The notes under the pieces: generated by a model
Told to the model about the DNA's origin: nothing
The model's database searches: none
Seen by the model: only the letters and a program-made list of their open reading frames with translations
Translations under genes and position numbers: made by a program
DNA from: Thermoplasmata archaeon
Lineage (GTDB): Archaea > Thermoplasmatota > Thermoplasmata > Lutacidiplasmatales > UBA184
Length of the DNA: 53,441 nt
Direction: 5' to 3'
NCBI GenBank assembly: GCA_022750335.1
Contig: JAKIVX010000002.1
Coordinates: forward strand, 1-53,441
Part shown: positions 8,981 through 18,471 of the stretch, in pieces
How the letters are laid out: each line of letters opens with the position of its first letter
Numbering within the stretch: the stretch's first letter is position 1

Positions 8981-11900
8981 GCGGCCGGTCCCGCCGACGA
9001 TCCCAGAGGGCGATCGACAGTCCGGCCAGGACCACGACCACGCCGCCGATGAGGAGGTAGACGGGGAGCTCGGACGCGGGAGCGGAGGTGGGCGTCGACG
9101 GGGGGCTCTCGATGACGATCGACCAGCTCAGTTCGACCATCGCTCCGTCCCCGTCGCGTACCGTGAGCGCGGCGGAATAGCGGCCCGGTGTGAGGTACCG
9201 GTGCTCGAAGGTCTGGTTCGCGTTCAGGGTCCCGTCACCGGTCTGCCACTCGTAGGTGTACGGGACGGTGCCGCCGCTCGCGTTCGCGACGAAGCTCACC
9301 TCCAGGGGGGCGACTCCCCCCTGGACCGACGGGCCGCCGCTGACCGCGAGGACCGGAGAGAGTCCGGCGCCGATGTCGACCCCGAAGGAGGCGAAGGCCA
9401 CATCGCCCCAGGAGTCGCTGCCGTTGACGAGGGCCGTGTAGGCCCCCGCCGTCCCGTACGTATGGTCCACGCTGAAACCGCTCTCGGACATCCCGTCCCC
9501 GAAGCTCCAGTTCGCCACGCCGCCCCCCGGGGCGGTCACGGCGGCGGTTCCTGACCAAACCACCCCCGGTGCCCCCTCGGTGGGGCCCCCGGACGCGGAG
9601 AGGGCGAGCGCGTCGACCGCCGGCACGAAGCTGCCGCTCTCGGACGCGAACAGCTGGGGAGTGACGAGCGTCGCCACAGTGGTGGGGAAACCGTCCCCCC
9701 AATCGGCCGTGATCGAAGCGTAGAGATTGGAGGAGAGGTCCGCGCTTCCGGCCGTGTACGTCTGTTCCGCCGCCGACCCCCACGCCGTGGCGTTGCCACC
9801 CAGCTTCCAGAAGAGGGGCGACACGGGGGTCGACCCGTTCGGGAGCGCGGCGTGCGCGATGAAGTGTACCGTAGTCCCCGACGACAGATTGACCGCGGGG
9901 GAGAAAGTGGCCCACAGCGTCGGGACGGAGCCCCCTCCGCTCGGAAGGACTTCGATCACGAACCCTTCACTGGCGTTCCCATGGCCCTGGTCCCACGCGT
10001 CCCCGGTCGCGGAGTAAAATCCGGCCGATGTGTAGGTGTGGGCGACCCGAGCCCCGACCGCGCCGGAGCCGTCCCCAAAGTTCCAGAAGGTGTCGTTGGC
10101 GTCGGCGAGGTATCCACCGCCCGTGCTCACGGAAAACTGGACCGTCAATGGTGCCGGCCCGTACGTCGGAGTCGCCCCAAAGGACGCCGTCAACGCGGGG
10201 GCGACCGTTACATTCGTCTCGTTGGAGGCTCGGTCCCCGATGAGGTCGGTCGCATTCAGCGATAGAGGGAAGGTCCCGGGGGAGCGGAAGATCGTGCAGC
10301 CGCACGCTCCCACGTAGGGGTCCGTGGACGCGAACACGTCGGTCACCCCCGATCCCCCCTCATTGGTCACGCCCCCCTGGGTCTGGAAGAGGGATGGGAA
10401 GTCTGCCGGGGCGTCGCGCACCGGTGGTGACGTCACCGCGCTCACGGTGAACGGTCCGGTGGCGTTCGAGCAGGTCCGGCTCGGTGCGCCCTCGACGTCG
10501 ATCGGGAGGGGTCCTCCCCGACCACCGGCGATCGGGTGACCCGAATCCTGGACGATCACCGTCGCACAGAAGGCACCCGCGACGGCGTAGGCGTGCGTCG
10601 TCACGTGAGCCGAGGAGAGGTTGAGAAACGTCCCGTCTCCGAACGAGTAGAGGTAACTGTACGGGGCCGTCCCACCATGGACAGCCGTGGTGAAGGTGAC
10701 CGGAGCTCCGACCAGCGGCGCTGGGTTCGACGGGGTCAGGGTGACATTCAACGAACCACCCCCACCGACCACGATCGCGACCGGGTCCGAGACCGTCAGA
10801 TTCCCCGACGAGTCCGCGACGAACGCTTCGGCAGCGTACACTCCGGCCTCCCCGAATGTGTGCCGGACGACCCCATTGGAAGCCAGCGCCGACGTACCGT
10901 CGCCGAAGTAGACGCCCTGGAGAGGATAGGGCGATTGACCGCCGGAGGTCGCGATGGCGAACCGAACCTCGAGCGGGGCCTCGCCCGAGGTCGCGTTCGC
11001 GTACAACAGGGCGTGCAGCGAAGAGACGGGCACCGAGGGCCGGCTGAGATCCTGGACCAACGCGCCGACGATCGGCGTGCCGACCCCCGTCACGGGGTCC
11101 CAGCCGATCGCGGCGTCGTACCCGTTGTTCCCCGAGGTGATATCGTGGAAATCGGTCGCGTAGTCCGGACCGTTCAGGATGGAGTAGAACGACGGGTCGA
11201 GGAGGCCGAGGTCGTGGCCCGCGAACTGGTCTGAGATCGCCCCGAAGCCGGCCCAGATCGGGGTCGCAAGGCTCGTTCCGCCCACAAGACCCACCCCGCC
11301 GCCGGCGACGAACTCGACGGGGTCGGACGCGTCGGCCGATACATCGGGGACCCCTCGGGTCGCGGGAGAAACGGGGAGGCCCTCGCCGGACTGCCAGTAC
11401 GGCCGGGGGAAGGGGGAGTAGCCTCCGCCCGAACCTCCCTGGTTCTCGCATCCGGGGGAACGCGCTCCGGAAGAGTTGCCGCTCCAGCCTATTTCGGACT
11501 CATAAGCTCCGGTCGAGTTGACGGTGAGGTAGGTCCCGCCCACCCCGGTCACCGACGGGTCGGACGACGGATAGTCCGTGGAGACGCCGCTCGTCCCGTC
11601 CGAGGAACCGCAGTCGCCGGTTGCGACGAACACGCTGATCCCTTCGAGCGCGGCCGCCTCGAGCACCGGGCCCAGGATCTCGTAAGACCCGTCGCTGGAG
11701 GCGTTGCACTCAGAACTGCACGCGCCGCTGAACGCGTTGAACACGCCGACATCCGGTTCCCCCCAGCTCAAAGAGATCTCGTCCACCCGCTGATGGGAAA
11801 CGAGCCAGTCGACCGCGAGGTACAGTCCCACCCCCGAATTCGGCGCGAAGGTCATGGCGATCGAAGCGCCTGGCGCGGAGGCATGGGTCCACTCGATGTC

Positions 11901-12845
11901 GAGGGCCTCTTCCGTCCCCCACCCGCTCGAGCCGGTCTCGTTGAGATTGAGAGACGAGGGGACCGGATAGTTGAAGGTCACCGGCGGCGAAGGGAGGTCG
12001 AAGAGCGAGTCGAAGGTGGCGAGGTCGCTCGCCAGCTGCGTCTGGGGTTCTCCCGAATCGTAGGCGTCGACGACTCCGATCCGCTCTCCCGTCCCGTTTG
12101 TGCCGTTCTGCAGCAGTCCGGCCGAGTCGTAGGCGTTCCAGATGTCACACGGATTGAGACCCGAGGTGGAAGCGCACGTGGTCCCCGGCGTGACCGGTGC
12201 CGGGGCGAACCCCCGAGTGAGGTCGAGGGGCCGAGGGGTCGTCGTGTTCCCCAAGCCGTAGACCCCCGAGACCGGCACTCCGGCCGGGAGCCGAGCCGCG
12301 GAAGTATGACTGAAGAAGAGGTGGCCATCCGCGCCACGATAGTCTTCGAAGGAGGTTTCGAAGGCACCGGCGACCAGGTGGGCCGGCCCAGTGACCGTCA
12401 GCAGCAGTCCGTCCGGACTGAGGGCGGCACGGAGACCCTGGTCCTGAAAGTATCCCCTCACGGAGGCGATCGTATCGGGCGAAGCCCCGTATCGATCGGC
12501 GACCTCGGACGGCGATAGAAAGTGATGATACGCGCCTGTCCCCGGAATGGAGAGCGCGTCCTCGTACGAGAGGAACCCGTTCGGGTTCTGCGAAGGCAGG
12601 CCGACCAGCACCGTCAGCGGAGTGGTGGGCGGAAGGGCGCCGAGGGCTTGCACCCCAGCGCCGGGAAGGAATCCTCCGGCGACGAGCACTGGGCCGGACG
12701 GACCCACGGCCATGACCGTCGACGTCGGATCCAATGGCCCGTGGCTGCCCGCCCCCGCACCGACGGGATCGGCCAGGGTAACGGCGGCCAAAATCGCGAG
12801 AACGGCCACCGCGATGCTCGCGGCGCCGGCGGCGCGGAATACCAC
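8970..12845 (-). CDS. Cell-surface sedolisin (S53 protease) with PKD repeats and C-terminal anchor
   Basis: A secreted acid-type serine-carboxyl protease of 1291 residues. Order: signal segment (about 1-25), pro-kumamolisin-like activation domain (about 60-215), S53 catalytic domain (about 220-600), five PKD-like beta domains (about 620-690, 700-785, 885-965, 1100-1157, 1165-1245, several with FGDG cores) and a membrane helix at about 1261-1282 before RRRDR. Catalytic residues are Glu312 and Asp316 (GTEEALDIEW), Asp411 (ATGDCG) and Ser525 (GGTSLATP). A calcium-site block GWDPVTGVGTP ends the domain. I chose the GTG at 12845 because a TATA box sits 26 bases upstream. An ATG at 12905 would add 20 residues. 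It probably degrades protein at low pH on the cell surface and feeds the peptide transporter. Confidence 0.93.
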   Translation of the reverse strand: MVFRAAGAASIAVAVLAILAAVTLADPVGAGAGSHGPLDPTSTVMAVGPSGPVLVAGGFLPGAGVQALGALPPTTPLTVLVGLPSQNPNGFLSYEDALSIPGTGAYHHFLSPSEVADRYGASPDTIASVRGYFQDQGLRAALSPDGLLLTVTGPAHLVAGAFETSFEDYRGADGHLFFSHTSAARLPAGVPVSGVYGLGNTTTPRPLDLTRGFAPAPVTPGTTCASTSGLNPCDIWNAYDSAGLLQNGTNGTGERIGVVDAYDSGEPQTQLASDLATFDSLFDLPSPPVTFNYPVPSSLNLNETGSSGWGTEEALDIEWTHASAPGASIAMTFAPNSGVGLYLAVDWLVSHQRVDEISLSWGEPDVGVFNAFSGACSSECNASSDGSYEILGPVLEAAALEGISVFVATGDCGSSDGTSGVSTDYPSSDPSVTGVGGTYLTVNSTGAYESEIGWSGNSSGARSPGCENQGGSGGGYSPFPRPYWQSGEGLPVSPATRGVPDVSADASDPVEFVAGGGVGLVGGTSLATPIWAGFGAISDQFAGHDLGLLDPSFYSILNGPDYATDFHDITSGNNGYDAAIGWDPVTGVGTPIVGALVQDLSRPSVPVSSLHALLYANATSGEAPLEVRFAIATSGGQSPYPLQGVYFGDGTSALASNGVVRHTFGEAGVYAAEAFVADSSGNLTVSDPVAIVVGGGGSLNVTLTPSNPAPLVGAPVTFTTAVHGGTAPYSYLYSFGDGTFLNLSSAHVTTHAYAVAGAFCATVIVQDSGHPIAGGRGGPLPIDVEGAPSRTCSNATGPFTVSAVTSPPVRDAPADFPSLFQTQGGVTNEGGSGVTDVFASTDPYVGACGCTIFRSPGTFPLSLNATDLIGDRASNETNVTVAPALTASFGATPTYGPAPLTVQFSVSTGGGYLADANDTFWNFGDGSGAVGARVAHTYTSAGFYSATGDAWDQGHGNASEGFVIEVLPSGGGSVPTLWATFSPAVNLSSGTTVHFIAHAALPNGSTPVSPLFWKLGGNATAWGSAAEQTYTAGSADLSSNLYASITADWGDGFPTTVATLVTPQLFASESGSFVPAVDALALSASGGPTEGAPGVVWSGTAAVTAPGGGVANWSFGDGMSESGFSVDHTYGTAGAYTALVNGSDSWGDVAFASFGVDIGAGLSPVLAVSGGPSVQGGVAPLEVSFVANASGGTVPYTYEWQTGDGTLNANQTFEHRYLTPGRYSAALTVRDGDGAMVELSWSIVIESPPSTPTSAPASELPVYLLIGGVVVVLAGLSIALWDRRRDRPPTP

Positions 12846-12865
12846 GTCGCTAACGACGCGGCCAC

Positions 12866-12876
12866 CGTGTTTAACC
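12866..12876 (-). promoter_or_regulatory. TATA box for the large sedolisin gene
   Basis: Read on the minus strand, GGGTTAAACAC is centred about 26 bases before the GTG at 12845. This supports that start over the ATG at 12905, which lies upstream of the box. Confidence 0.5.
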
Positions 12877-12910
12877 CTGATGCCCGTTCGACGCCCTCGG
12901 CGCACAAGAC

Positions 12911-12920
12911 CTCATAAACG
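12911..12920 (+). promoter_or_regulatory. TATA box for the site-2 protease gene
   Basis: CTCATAAACG lies about 33 bases before the GTG at 12949. With a start site near 12942 the leader is very short. It lies back to back with the sedolisin promoter. Confidence 0.45.
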
Positions 12921-12948
12921 GCGCCTAGCGTGAGGCGGCGGGGAGTTT

Positions 12949-14286
12949 GTGGACCCGTACTTGGGCTACGAGATCGCGGGCGCGGTCATCGTCGCCTATC
13001 TCCTCCTGATACTGCTCCTCGGACGCGCCGGGTACATCGCTCCCAATCGGGCGGTCTCGTTCTTCGGCCCCGCGCTCATGATCAAGACCCAGCGGGGGCG
13101 GGCGATGATCGACCGGTGGGGTCGTTTCCGCCGCTTCTGGACGTGGGCGAGCGATCTCGGGATCGCGCTCGCCGCGCTCGCGATGGTCACCATCATCGTG
13201 CTCCTCCTTCTGGACGCGGTCGTCTCGCTGCGCATCCCCGCCTCCGAAGCTCCCTCGGTCCAGGAGGCCGTCGGCCTACCGGGAATCAACCCGATCATCC
13301 CGATCGGGTACGGCATCCTCGCCCTCGTGGTCGGGATCGTGCTCCACGAGCTCGCCCACGGGATCGTCGCCCGCTCCCAGGGGATCGGCGTGAAGAGCCT
13401 CGGCATCCTCCTCTTTGTCGTCCCGGTCGGGGCCTTCGTCGAGCAGGACGACGCGGACATGAACGCGGCCTCCCGCCGGCGTCGGGACCGCGTCGCCGCG
13501 GCGGGCGTCCTCGCGAACTTTGCGATCGCGTTGGTCTTCTTCGTTGCGTTGTCGGCCGTCATCTCGACGTCGGTCGCTCCGAACGCGAACGGCGTCGGTG
13601 TCGCCTACGTCCAGGCGGGCTCGCCGGCGGCGAACGCGAGCCTCGTCCCGGGCGATATCATCACGTCCATCAATGGCACCGCTACCACGAGTGCCAATCT
13701 CTTCGAGTCGTCGTTGGCCGACACGACACCGAGCGAGACCGTCTTGGTCACGTACTACTCCGAATCGAGTCACGCGAGCACTACCGTCTCGGTGGTCCTC
13801 GCCCCAAGCACGACGGTGAAAGGACGGGGGTTCCTTGGGGTCGCCGTCACGTTTCTGACGCCGAAGGAGCTCACCCAGACGCTCACCTCACCCCTTTCGA
13901 GCTCGAACGGCCCGTTCGTGGGAGCGATCGATTGGCTGGTGCTCCCGCTCGCTGGCCTCGAACCGATGAGCGGCACCCCGACCACTTACTTCCATCTCAC
14001 CGGCGTGTTCGCCGGAACCGACCCGAACACCTTCTGGATCGGGGCCAACATCCTGTACTGGATCGCGTGGATGAGCCTGCTCCTCGGGCTCTCGAATGCC
14101 CTCCCCATGATCCCGCTGGACGGCGGGCTTCTCTTCCGCGACTTCGCTGCGTCGATCGCGGCCCGGTTCAAGAAAGGGTGGAGCGCGGTGCGTCTCGATG
14201 AGTTCGGAGCGCGCGCCGCCATCGTATCTACCCTGCTGGTCTTGGTGCTCCTCGCATGGCAGTTCATCGTGCCTCGGCTCCTCTAG
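12949..14286 (+). CDS. Site-2 protease family M50 intramembrane metalloprotease with PDZ domain
   Basis: A 445-residue polytopic protein that probably cleaves membrane-embedded substrates. The zinc site is HELAH (His133, Glu134, His137) in a hydrophobic helix. The third-ligand motif NALPMIPLDGG is near residue 388. A PDZ-like region (about 205-300, including GSPAANASLVPGD) lies between them, and there are about six hydrophobic segments. The start is GTG at 12949 with a GGCGGGGAG stretch just upstream. Its last 31 bases overlap the start of priL. Substrate unknown. Confidence 0.92.
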   Translation: MDPYLGYEIAGAVIVAYLLLILLLGRAGYIAPNRAVSFFGPALMIKTQRGRAMIDRWGRFRRFWTWASDLGIALAALAMVTIIVLLLLDAVVSLRIPASEAPSVQEAVGLPGINPIIPIGYGILALVVGIVLHELAHGIVARSQGIGVKSLGILLFVVPVGAFVEQDDADMNAASRRRRDRVAAAGVLANFAIALVFFVALSAVISTSVAPNANGVGVAYVQAGSPAANASLVPGDIITSINGTATTSANLFESSLADTTPSETVLVTYYSESSHASTTVSVVLAPSTTVKGRGFLGVAVTFLTPKELTQTLTSPLSSSNGPFVGAIDWLVLPLAGLEPMSGTPTTYFHLTGVFAGTDPNTFWIGANILYWIAWMSLLLGLSNALPMIPLDGGLLFRDFAASIAARFKKGWSAVRLDEFGARAAIVSTLLVLVLLAWQFIVPRLL

Positions 14287-15458
14287 ACCCGGCCTCCCTC
14301 TACGGGGAGTACCCATTCCTGCCGGGGGCCGAGAGCCTCGTACGAGGTCAGACATGGACCGTCCGGACCCTGCTCGAGGACCCGGCGTACACCTCGGCCC
14401 GCTCGCTCGGCCGGGCCCGCATCCTGGCTGCCGCGGACGACCCGCGCGCGGCGAAGGACGTCGCCGAGTTCGCCGGGACCTCGGCCGACGTGCGCTACCT
14501 CTCCTTCCTCTTCGCCCGCCTCGTGCTGTCGGCCGCGCCGTCCCCGGCCCCACTCCGGCGGTGGGCGGTCGCCGAGTCGAAGCGCTCCTCGGGCCGGCTC
14601 GAGTCGCTGCGGGGACCCGACCAGGAGGCCGAGATCGAAGCGGTGTCGGAGGCTCTGCGGACCCCGTGGGCCGCCGGCCCCGACGGGATGGAGATCCCCC
14701 TGGTCGAATACGTTCGGCTCGCGACTCCGATCCGCGAAGCCGACTATCGGCTTGTCCGTCAGGAGGTCCATGCGGGACTCGTCCGGGTCCGGCCGAAGCG
14801 GGCGGCCCGGCTGCTCGAGGAGGCGATCCGACGCACGCTCGCGGAACCGATCCCGCTCACTCCGGAGGTGGTCGCCCAGGTCCGCGAGCGGGAGGCCGAG
14901 CTCTTGGGAGAAGTCGCCGCACGGATGCCGCTGCCCGTCGCGCGCCCCTCGGCCGGCGGAGGAGTCCTGCGCCCGGAGCGATTTCCTCCCTGCATCCGCA
15001 AGATGCGCCGCACGCTCCAGAAGGGAGAGAACCTCTCCCACGCGGGGCGCTTTGCTCTGGCAGCGTTCCTCCACCGAGCCGGGGCCGACCCGGAGACGAT
15101 CGTGGACGCCTACCGGGGAGCTCCGGACTTCGATGAATCGATCACCCGCTACCAGGTCGAGCACATCACCCAGCACGCCGGCGGGGTGGGGTACGAACCT
15201 CCCGAATGCGAGACCCTTCGCAGCCACGGCCTGTGCGTCCGCGAGGGGGACCCGGCCGCGGAGACCGCGGTCGACCGCGCCCGGGATCCCCTCTGCTTCG
15301 AGGAGCGGCTCCGCCACCCACTCCAGTACTACCGGATCCGCGGCGGCACCGTCCTGGAGCGGGGGGACCCCAGCGGTGGGCCCGACGCTAGGCCGACGGC
15401 GGCAGGGCGCGATAGACCCGGACCGCCCGGGAGATCGCCGTCCACTGCCCGGCGATGA
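14256..15458 (+). CDS. priL: DNA primase large subunit
   Basis: PriL partners with the catalytic PriS to make RNA/DNA primers. It carries a [4Fe-4S] cluster in its C-terminal domain. The 400-residue protein has the four cluster cysteines at 246 (PPCIRKM), 318 (PPEC), 327 (HGLC) and 347 (DPLC). They flank LSHAGRFALAAFLH and YQVEHITQHAGG, signatures of the family. The N-terminal 230 residues are helical and variable as usual. It is translationally coupled to the upstream protease gene. The last 71 bases run convergently into the next gene. PriS is not in the window. Confidence 0.93.
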   Translation: MAVHRASAPLDPASLYGEYPFLPGAESLVRGQTWTVRTLLEDPAYTSARSLGRARILAAADDPRAAKDVAEFAGTSADVRYLSFLFARLVLSAAPSPAPLRRWAVAESKRSSGRLESLRGPDQEAEIEAVSEALRTPWAAGPDGMEIPLVEYVRLATPIREADYRLVRQEVHAGLVRVRPKRAARLLEEAIRRTLAEPIPLTPEVVAQVREREAELLGEVAARMPLPVARPSAGGGVLRPERFPPCIRKMRRTLQKGENLSHAGRFALAAFLHRAGADPETIVDAYRGAPDFDESITRYQVEHITQHAGGVGYEPPECETLRSHGLCVREGDPAAETAVDRARDPLCFEERLRHPLQYYRIRGGTVLERGDPSGGPDARPTAAGRDRPGPPGRSPSTARR

Positions 15459-16050
15459 CGATGTACAGCAGGGCGATGTCGAGCACGGTGAACCCGAGGC
15501 CGAGCCCGTGGAATCGGGACCAGGGTTCCGAAGGCGCCCAGGGCCAGGGGAGCGACCAGTCGAATTCGAGGAAGGTCGCGAGGACGAGCACGACGAGCCG
15601 GTCGGCCCGCGTCAGGATCCCCCCGTAGAGCCGGCCCTGCCCGACCGCCTGGGCCTGCGTGCCCATGTAGCTCGCGAGCAGGAGGCTGACGAGCGCGAGC
15701 AGCGCGAGGATCGGGTTCGCGTAGCCCGACACGGCGATCCCGAGCAGGATGAGGACGTCGGCGTACCGGTCGAAGACGTGGTCGAGAAAGTCCCCCCGGA
15801 GGGACGTCCGCCCGGTCGCGCGGGCCACCGCCCCGTCGAGCACGTCGAACACCCCGGAGCCGAAGATGAGGACCGCCACGGGAAGGAACAGCAGCGGTGT
15901 GGTCCAGCGGACGAGCGCCGCGAGCACGGCGGCTCCGGCCGCGAGGCCGAGCGCGAGCCCGCTCAGCCGGTCGGGCCGCCACCCGAGGAATGGACGCGCC
16001 ATGCGGGCGACGTACGGGGCCACCCGGGCCCGGTACTCCTCGAGCACCAT
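15388..16050 (-). CDS. CDP-alcohol phosphatidyltransferase (archaetidylinositol phosphate synthase-like)
   Basis: A 220-residue membrane enzyme that transfers a polar alcohol phosphate onto a CDP-activated archaeal lipid. The CDP-alcohol transferase motif is complete: DVLDGAVAR, then GDFLDHVFDRYAD, giving the four metal-binding aspartates. About five to six hydrophobic helices surround it. The family resemblance is to archaeal inositol-phosphate transferases; the exact alcohol cannot be read from sequence. It is the last gene of a minus-strand run and starts nine bases after the stop of the AK6 gene. Confidence 0.85.
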   Translation of the reverse strand: MVLEEYRARVAPYVARMARPFLGWRPDRLSGLALGLAAGAAVLAALVRWTTPLLFLPVAVLIFGSGVFDVLDGAVARATGRTSLRGDFLDHVFDRYADVLILLGIAVSGYANPILALLALVSLLLASYMGTQAQAVGQGRLYGGILTRADRLVVLVLATFLEFDWSLPWPWAPSEPWSRFHGLGLGFTVLDIALLYIVIAGQWTAISRAVRVYRALPPSA

Positions 16051-16059
16051 CGGTCGACC

Positions 16060-16602
16060 CTACGGAGCCCGGTCCAAAAGATAGTCGGTGACCCTCGGGT
16101 CCGAGAGCCAGTCGACGCGGATCGCCCGCCCGGGTCGGCGCGAGCGGGCGAACGCGCGCACCGCATGCGCGACGGTGCTGCTCGACCGACCGGTCGTGTC
16201 GACCTGATAGACGCGCCGGCCCGGACCGGTAGCCTCCCACCGGATGACGTCGGTGGCTTCGGCCGCCACGTTCTGCGCCTGCGTCGCGGCGCTGCCCCGG
16301 TGGGCCCTGCGTAGCCGTCGATCCAACTCGATCGGGTCGCAACGGAGGACGACCACGTCGCGCAACGGGAGCAGGTGGGCGAGGTGGCCCACCACGACGT
16401 CGAAGTGGTCGAGGGCGCGCGGGTTCCGGGCGTGCCGAACCAGTCGGGGCAGGTCCACTTCGACCCCCCCCGGGATCGTTCGCGCGAGTCCCCAAGCGCG
16501 GGCGAGGTCGGCGACCTCCACCGTCCGAAGCGGACGCAGCTCGCGGGCGACGCTCGACTTTCCGGTCCCGGGAGTTCCCGTCAGCGCGATCGGGCGCACC
16601 AT
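16060..16602 (-). CDS. AK6/Fap7-type adenylate kinase-ATPase
   Basis: A 180-residue P-loop protein of the AK6/Fap7 group. These proteins have adenylate kinase activity and help cleave the 3' end of small-subunit rRNA during ribosome maturation. It opens with IALTGTPGTGKSSVAREL (Walker A at 9-16). FDVVVGHLAH, VVVLRCDP and a histidine/arginine-rich lid with RRL then RVYQVDTTG follow in the expected order. The ATG at 16602 is chosen as the first codon before the P-loop strand. It sits in one run with csl4 and glyA. Confidence 0.87.
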   Translation of the reverse strand: MVRPIALTGTPGTGKSSVARELRPLRTVEVADLARAWGLARTIPGGVEVDLPRLVRHARNPRALDHFDVVVGHLAHLLPLRDVVVLRCDPIELDRRLRRAHRGSAATQAQNVAAEATDVIRWEATGPGRRVYQVDTTGRSSSTVAHAVRAFARSRRPGRAIRVDWLSDPRVTDYLLDRAP

Positions 16603-16664
16603 GACCGAAGGTCCACCTCGGCGGGCGGGATGAGACCTTCGCTCCCGTCCGGGATGTTCTCCCC

Positions 16665-17897
16665 TCAGGCGAACCGAAGCGCGGAGTACGTTCGACGCCA
16701 GGCGAGTACTTCCACGCCGACCCGCTCCGAGCGAAGTCCGGCTCGCACGAGGAGGTCCGCGAGGCGGGGCATGTCGGACGGGGTGAGGCCCAGGCGGGTA
16801 ACCTCCGCCGTCCCGATCCGACCCACGAGGTCGATGAGGAGCCGTTGCCGCTCGAGCCGACGGGCGAGCGCCCCGGCCCGAAGGTGCGCGGAACTCTCGA
16901 GGCGAGGTCGGTCGAGGTGGATCTGGTGGGAGCGGGTGAACCCGAGCGACTCGGCGATGAGCGGCATCCCGAGGTCGGAGAGCGAGCGCGCGAGCCCTTG
17001 GGCGTTCGCGACGACGGTGCGCGCGTAATCCGCACCGCACCGCTCGAGCTCGAGGAGCGTTTGCGCGAGGCCGGCGATCCGGTTCCAGTGCGCGTTGTCG
17101 AAGATCCGCCAGACGAGCGCGGGGTCGAGTTGGGCGAACAGGTCCTCGCGGTCGGTGTAGAGGAGCCCCCCCTGCGGGCCCGGGAACGACTTGTGCGTGC
17201 TCCCGAAGACGACGTCCGCGCCCTCCCGCAGCGGGTCCTGGAACTCCCCGCCCGCGATCAGACCGAGGACGTGCGAGGCGTCGTAGAAGACGAGGGCGTC
17301 GATCGCGTGCGCGGCCTCCGCGATCTCGCGGAGCGGGTACGGGAAGAGGAAGAAGCTCTGGCCGAGGACGACCGCGTTCGGACGCTCCTCCCGAATGGTG
17401 GCGACGGCCCGGTCGGCGTCGACAGAGAATCCGGGCCCATCGGCCGGCAACGGCCGTACCGTGTAGCCGAATAGGCTCGGGATGAATCCCGGAGCATAAC
17501 CATCGTACCCCCCTTCCTCGGGGGCGATCGCGAGGAGGCGCGATTTGGGTGGGAGGAGCGGGACGATCGCCGACAGCGCGGCGATATGGCCGGAGAGCGG
17601 CCGGGTGGTCGCGCACTTCGCCCGGAAGACCCGGGCCGCGGCGGCGTTGGCCAGCGCTTCGATCTGGTCCGTGTATCGGGTGCCGGTGTAGCTGTTGTCG
17701 ATCGTCTCGCCGTGGAAGACGACCTCGAGTGGGAGCGTGTAGCGACCCGCGAGGTCGCTCGAGAGGTACTTGCGGGCGGTAGGGGAGACCGCGTTCTCGC
17801 TCGCCAATAGGTTGAAGACGCTGCGTCCGCGCCACCGGTCGTGGGCCTGCACGAGGCCCGCGAGACGGGCCTCCTCGCTAGGGGGAGGACCGGTCAT
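16665..17897 (-). CDS. glyA: Serine hydroxymethyltransferase (archaeal type)
   Basis: A PLP enzyme interconverting serine and glycine with a one-carbon carrier. The 410-residue protein shows LLASENAVSPTAR (substrate loop), NSYTGTRYTDQIE, YDASHVLGL with Asp206 and His209 of the PLP site, and the Schiff-base Lys236 in GSTHKSFPGPQGG. It is divergent from bacterial GlyA but keeps all active-site blocks. A related PLP enzyme of unknown substrate is the alternative. Its start overlaps the end of csl4 by 20 bases. Confidence 0.87.
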   Translation of the reverse strand: MTGPPPSEEARLAGLVQAHDRWRGRSVFNLLASENAVSPTARKYLSSDLAGRYTLPLEVVFHGETIDNSYTGTRYTDQIEALANAAAARVFRAKCATTRPLSGHIAALSAIVPLLPPKSRLLAIAPEEGGYDGYAPGFIPSLFGYTVRPLPADGPGFSVDADRAVATIREERPNAVVLGQSFFLFPYPLREIAEAAHAIDALVFYDASHVLGLIAGGEFQDPLREGADVVFGSTHKSFPGPQGGLLYTDREDLFAQLDPALVWRIFDNAHWNRIAGLAQTLLELERCGADYARTVVANAQGLARSLSDLGMPLIAESLGFTRSHQIHLDRPRLESSAHLRAGALARRLERQRLLIDLVGRIGTAEVTRLGLTPSDMPRLADLLVRAGLRSERVGVEVLAWRRTYSALRFA

Positions 17898-18471
17898 TCG
17901 GACCCGACGGCCCGGGACGCGGACCTTGCGCGAGCTTGCGGTGCTCGGTGTGCCCGCAGCGCGGACAGACGAGCTCCTTCGGCCCGATCCGCAGGAGCGC
18001 GTGGCAGACCTGACAGCGGGCGGCGACGACCCCGAGCGGGGCGGCGGCGGTCGTCAGCTTGACCGAAGGATGGGATTGGAGGACGCGGGCTAGCAAGGTG
18101 TCGCCGACCGCGAACACTTCCGACAAGCTCTCGGTGTACCCCTCCTTGGCCTTGGAGATGTGGACGGTCCCCTCGGGGCCACCGGGCACGGGGCGGGGAT
18201 TGTCGCCGGCGGTGAGGATCGTGCAGATCGCCATGGCGGTCTTCAGCTCATCCACGCGCGCGTAGACGAGGTCGTCCTCCTGGACCTCCGGTATCCCGTT
18301 CCTTGCGTCCACCCGGATGCTCTTGTCGCGAGGGTCGACGCGGGGCGTTCCCAAGAGGGAGGCGTAGATCCGTCCGCGGTTCTCGTACGTCCCGCGTCCG
18401 GGCAGGAATTCCTCTGCGGCGCCGAGATAATCTCCGGGCACGACGAGCTTTGGTAGTTCGGGGTCACTCAT
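17878..18471 (-). CDS. csl4: Exosome RNA-binding subunit Csl4
   Basis: Csl4 caps the archaeal RNA exosome and recruits substrates. The 197-residue protein has an N-terminal domain beginning VVPGDYLGAAEEFLPG, an S1-type RNA-binding region (about 65-145) and a C-terminal zinc ribbon with CQVC and CPRCGH. The start is the ATG at 18471, which overlaps the upstream methyltransferase stop by four bases. Other exosome subunits are not in the window. Confidence 0.92.
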   Translation of the reverse strand: MSDPELPKLVVPGDYLGAAEEFLPGRGTYENRGRIYASLLGTPRVDPRDKSIRVDARNGIPEVQEDDLVYARVDELKTAMAICTILTAGDNPRPVPGGPEGTVHISKAKEGYTESLSEVFAVGDTLLARVLQSHPSVKLTTAAAPLGVVAARCQVCHALLRIGPKELVCPRCGHTEHRKLAQGPRPGPSGPNDRSSP

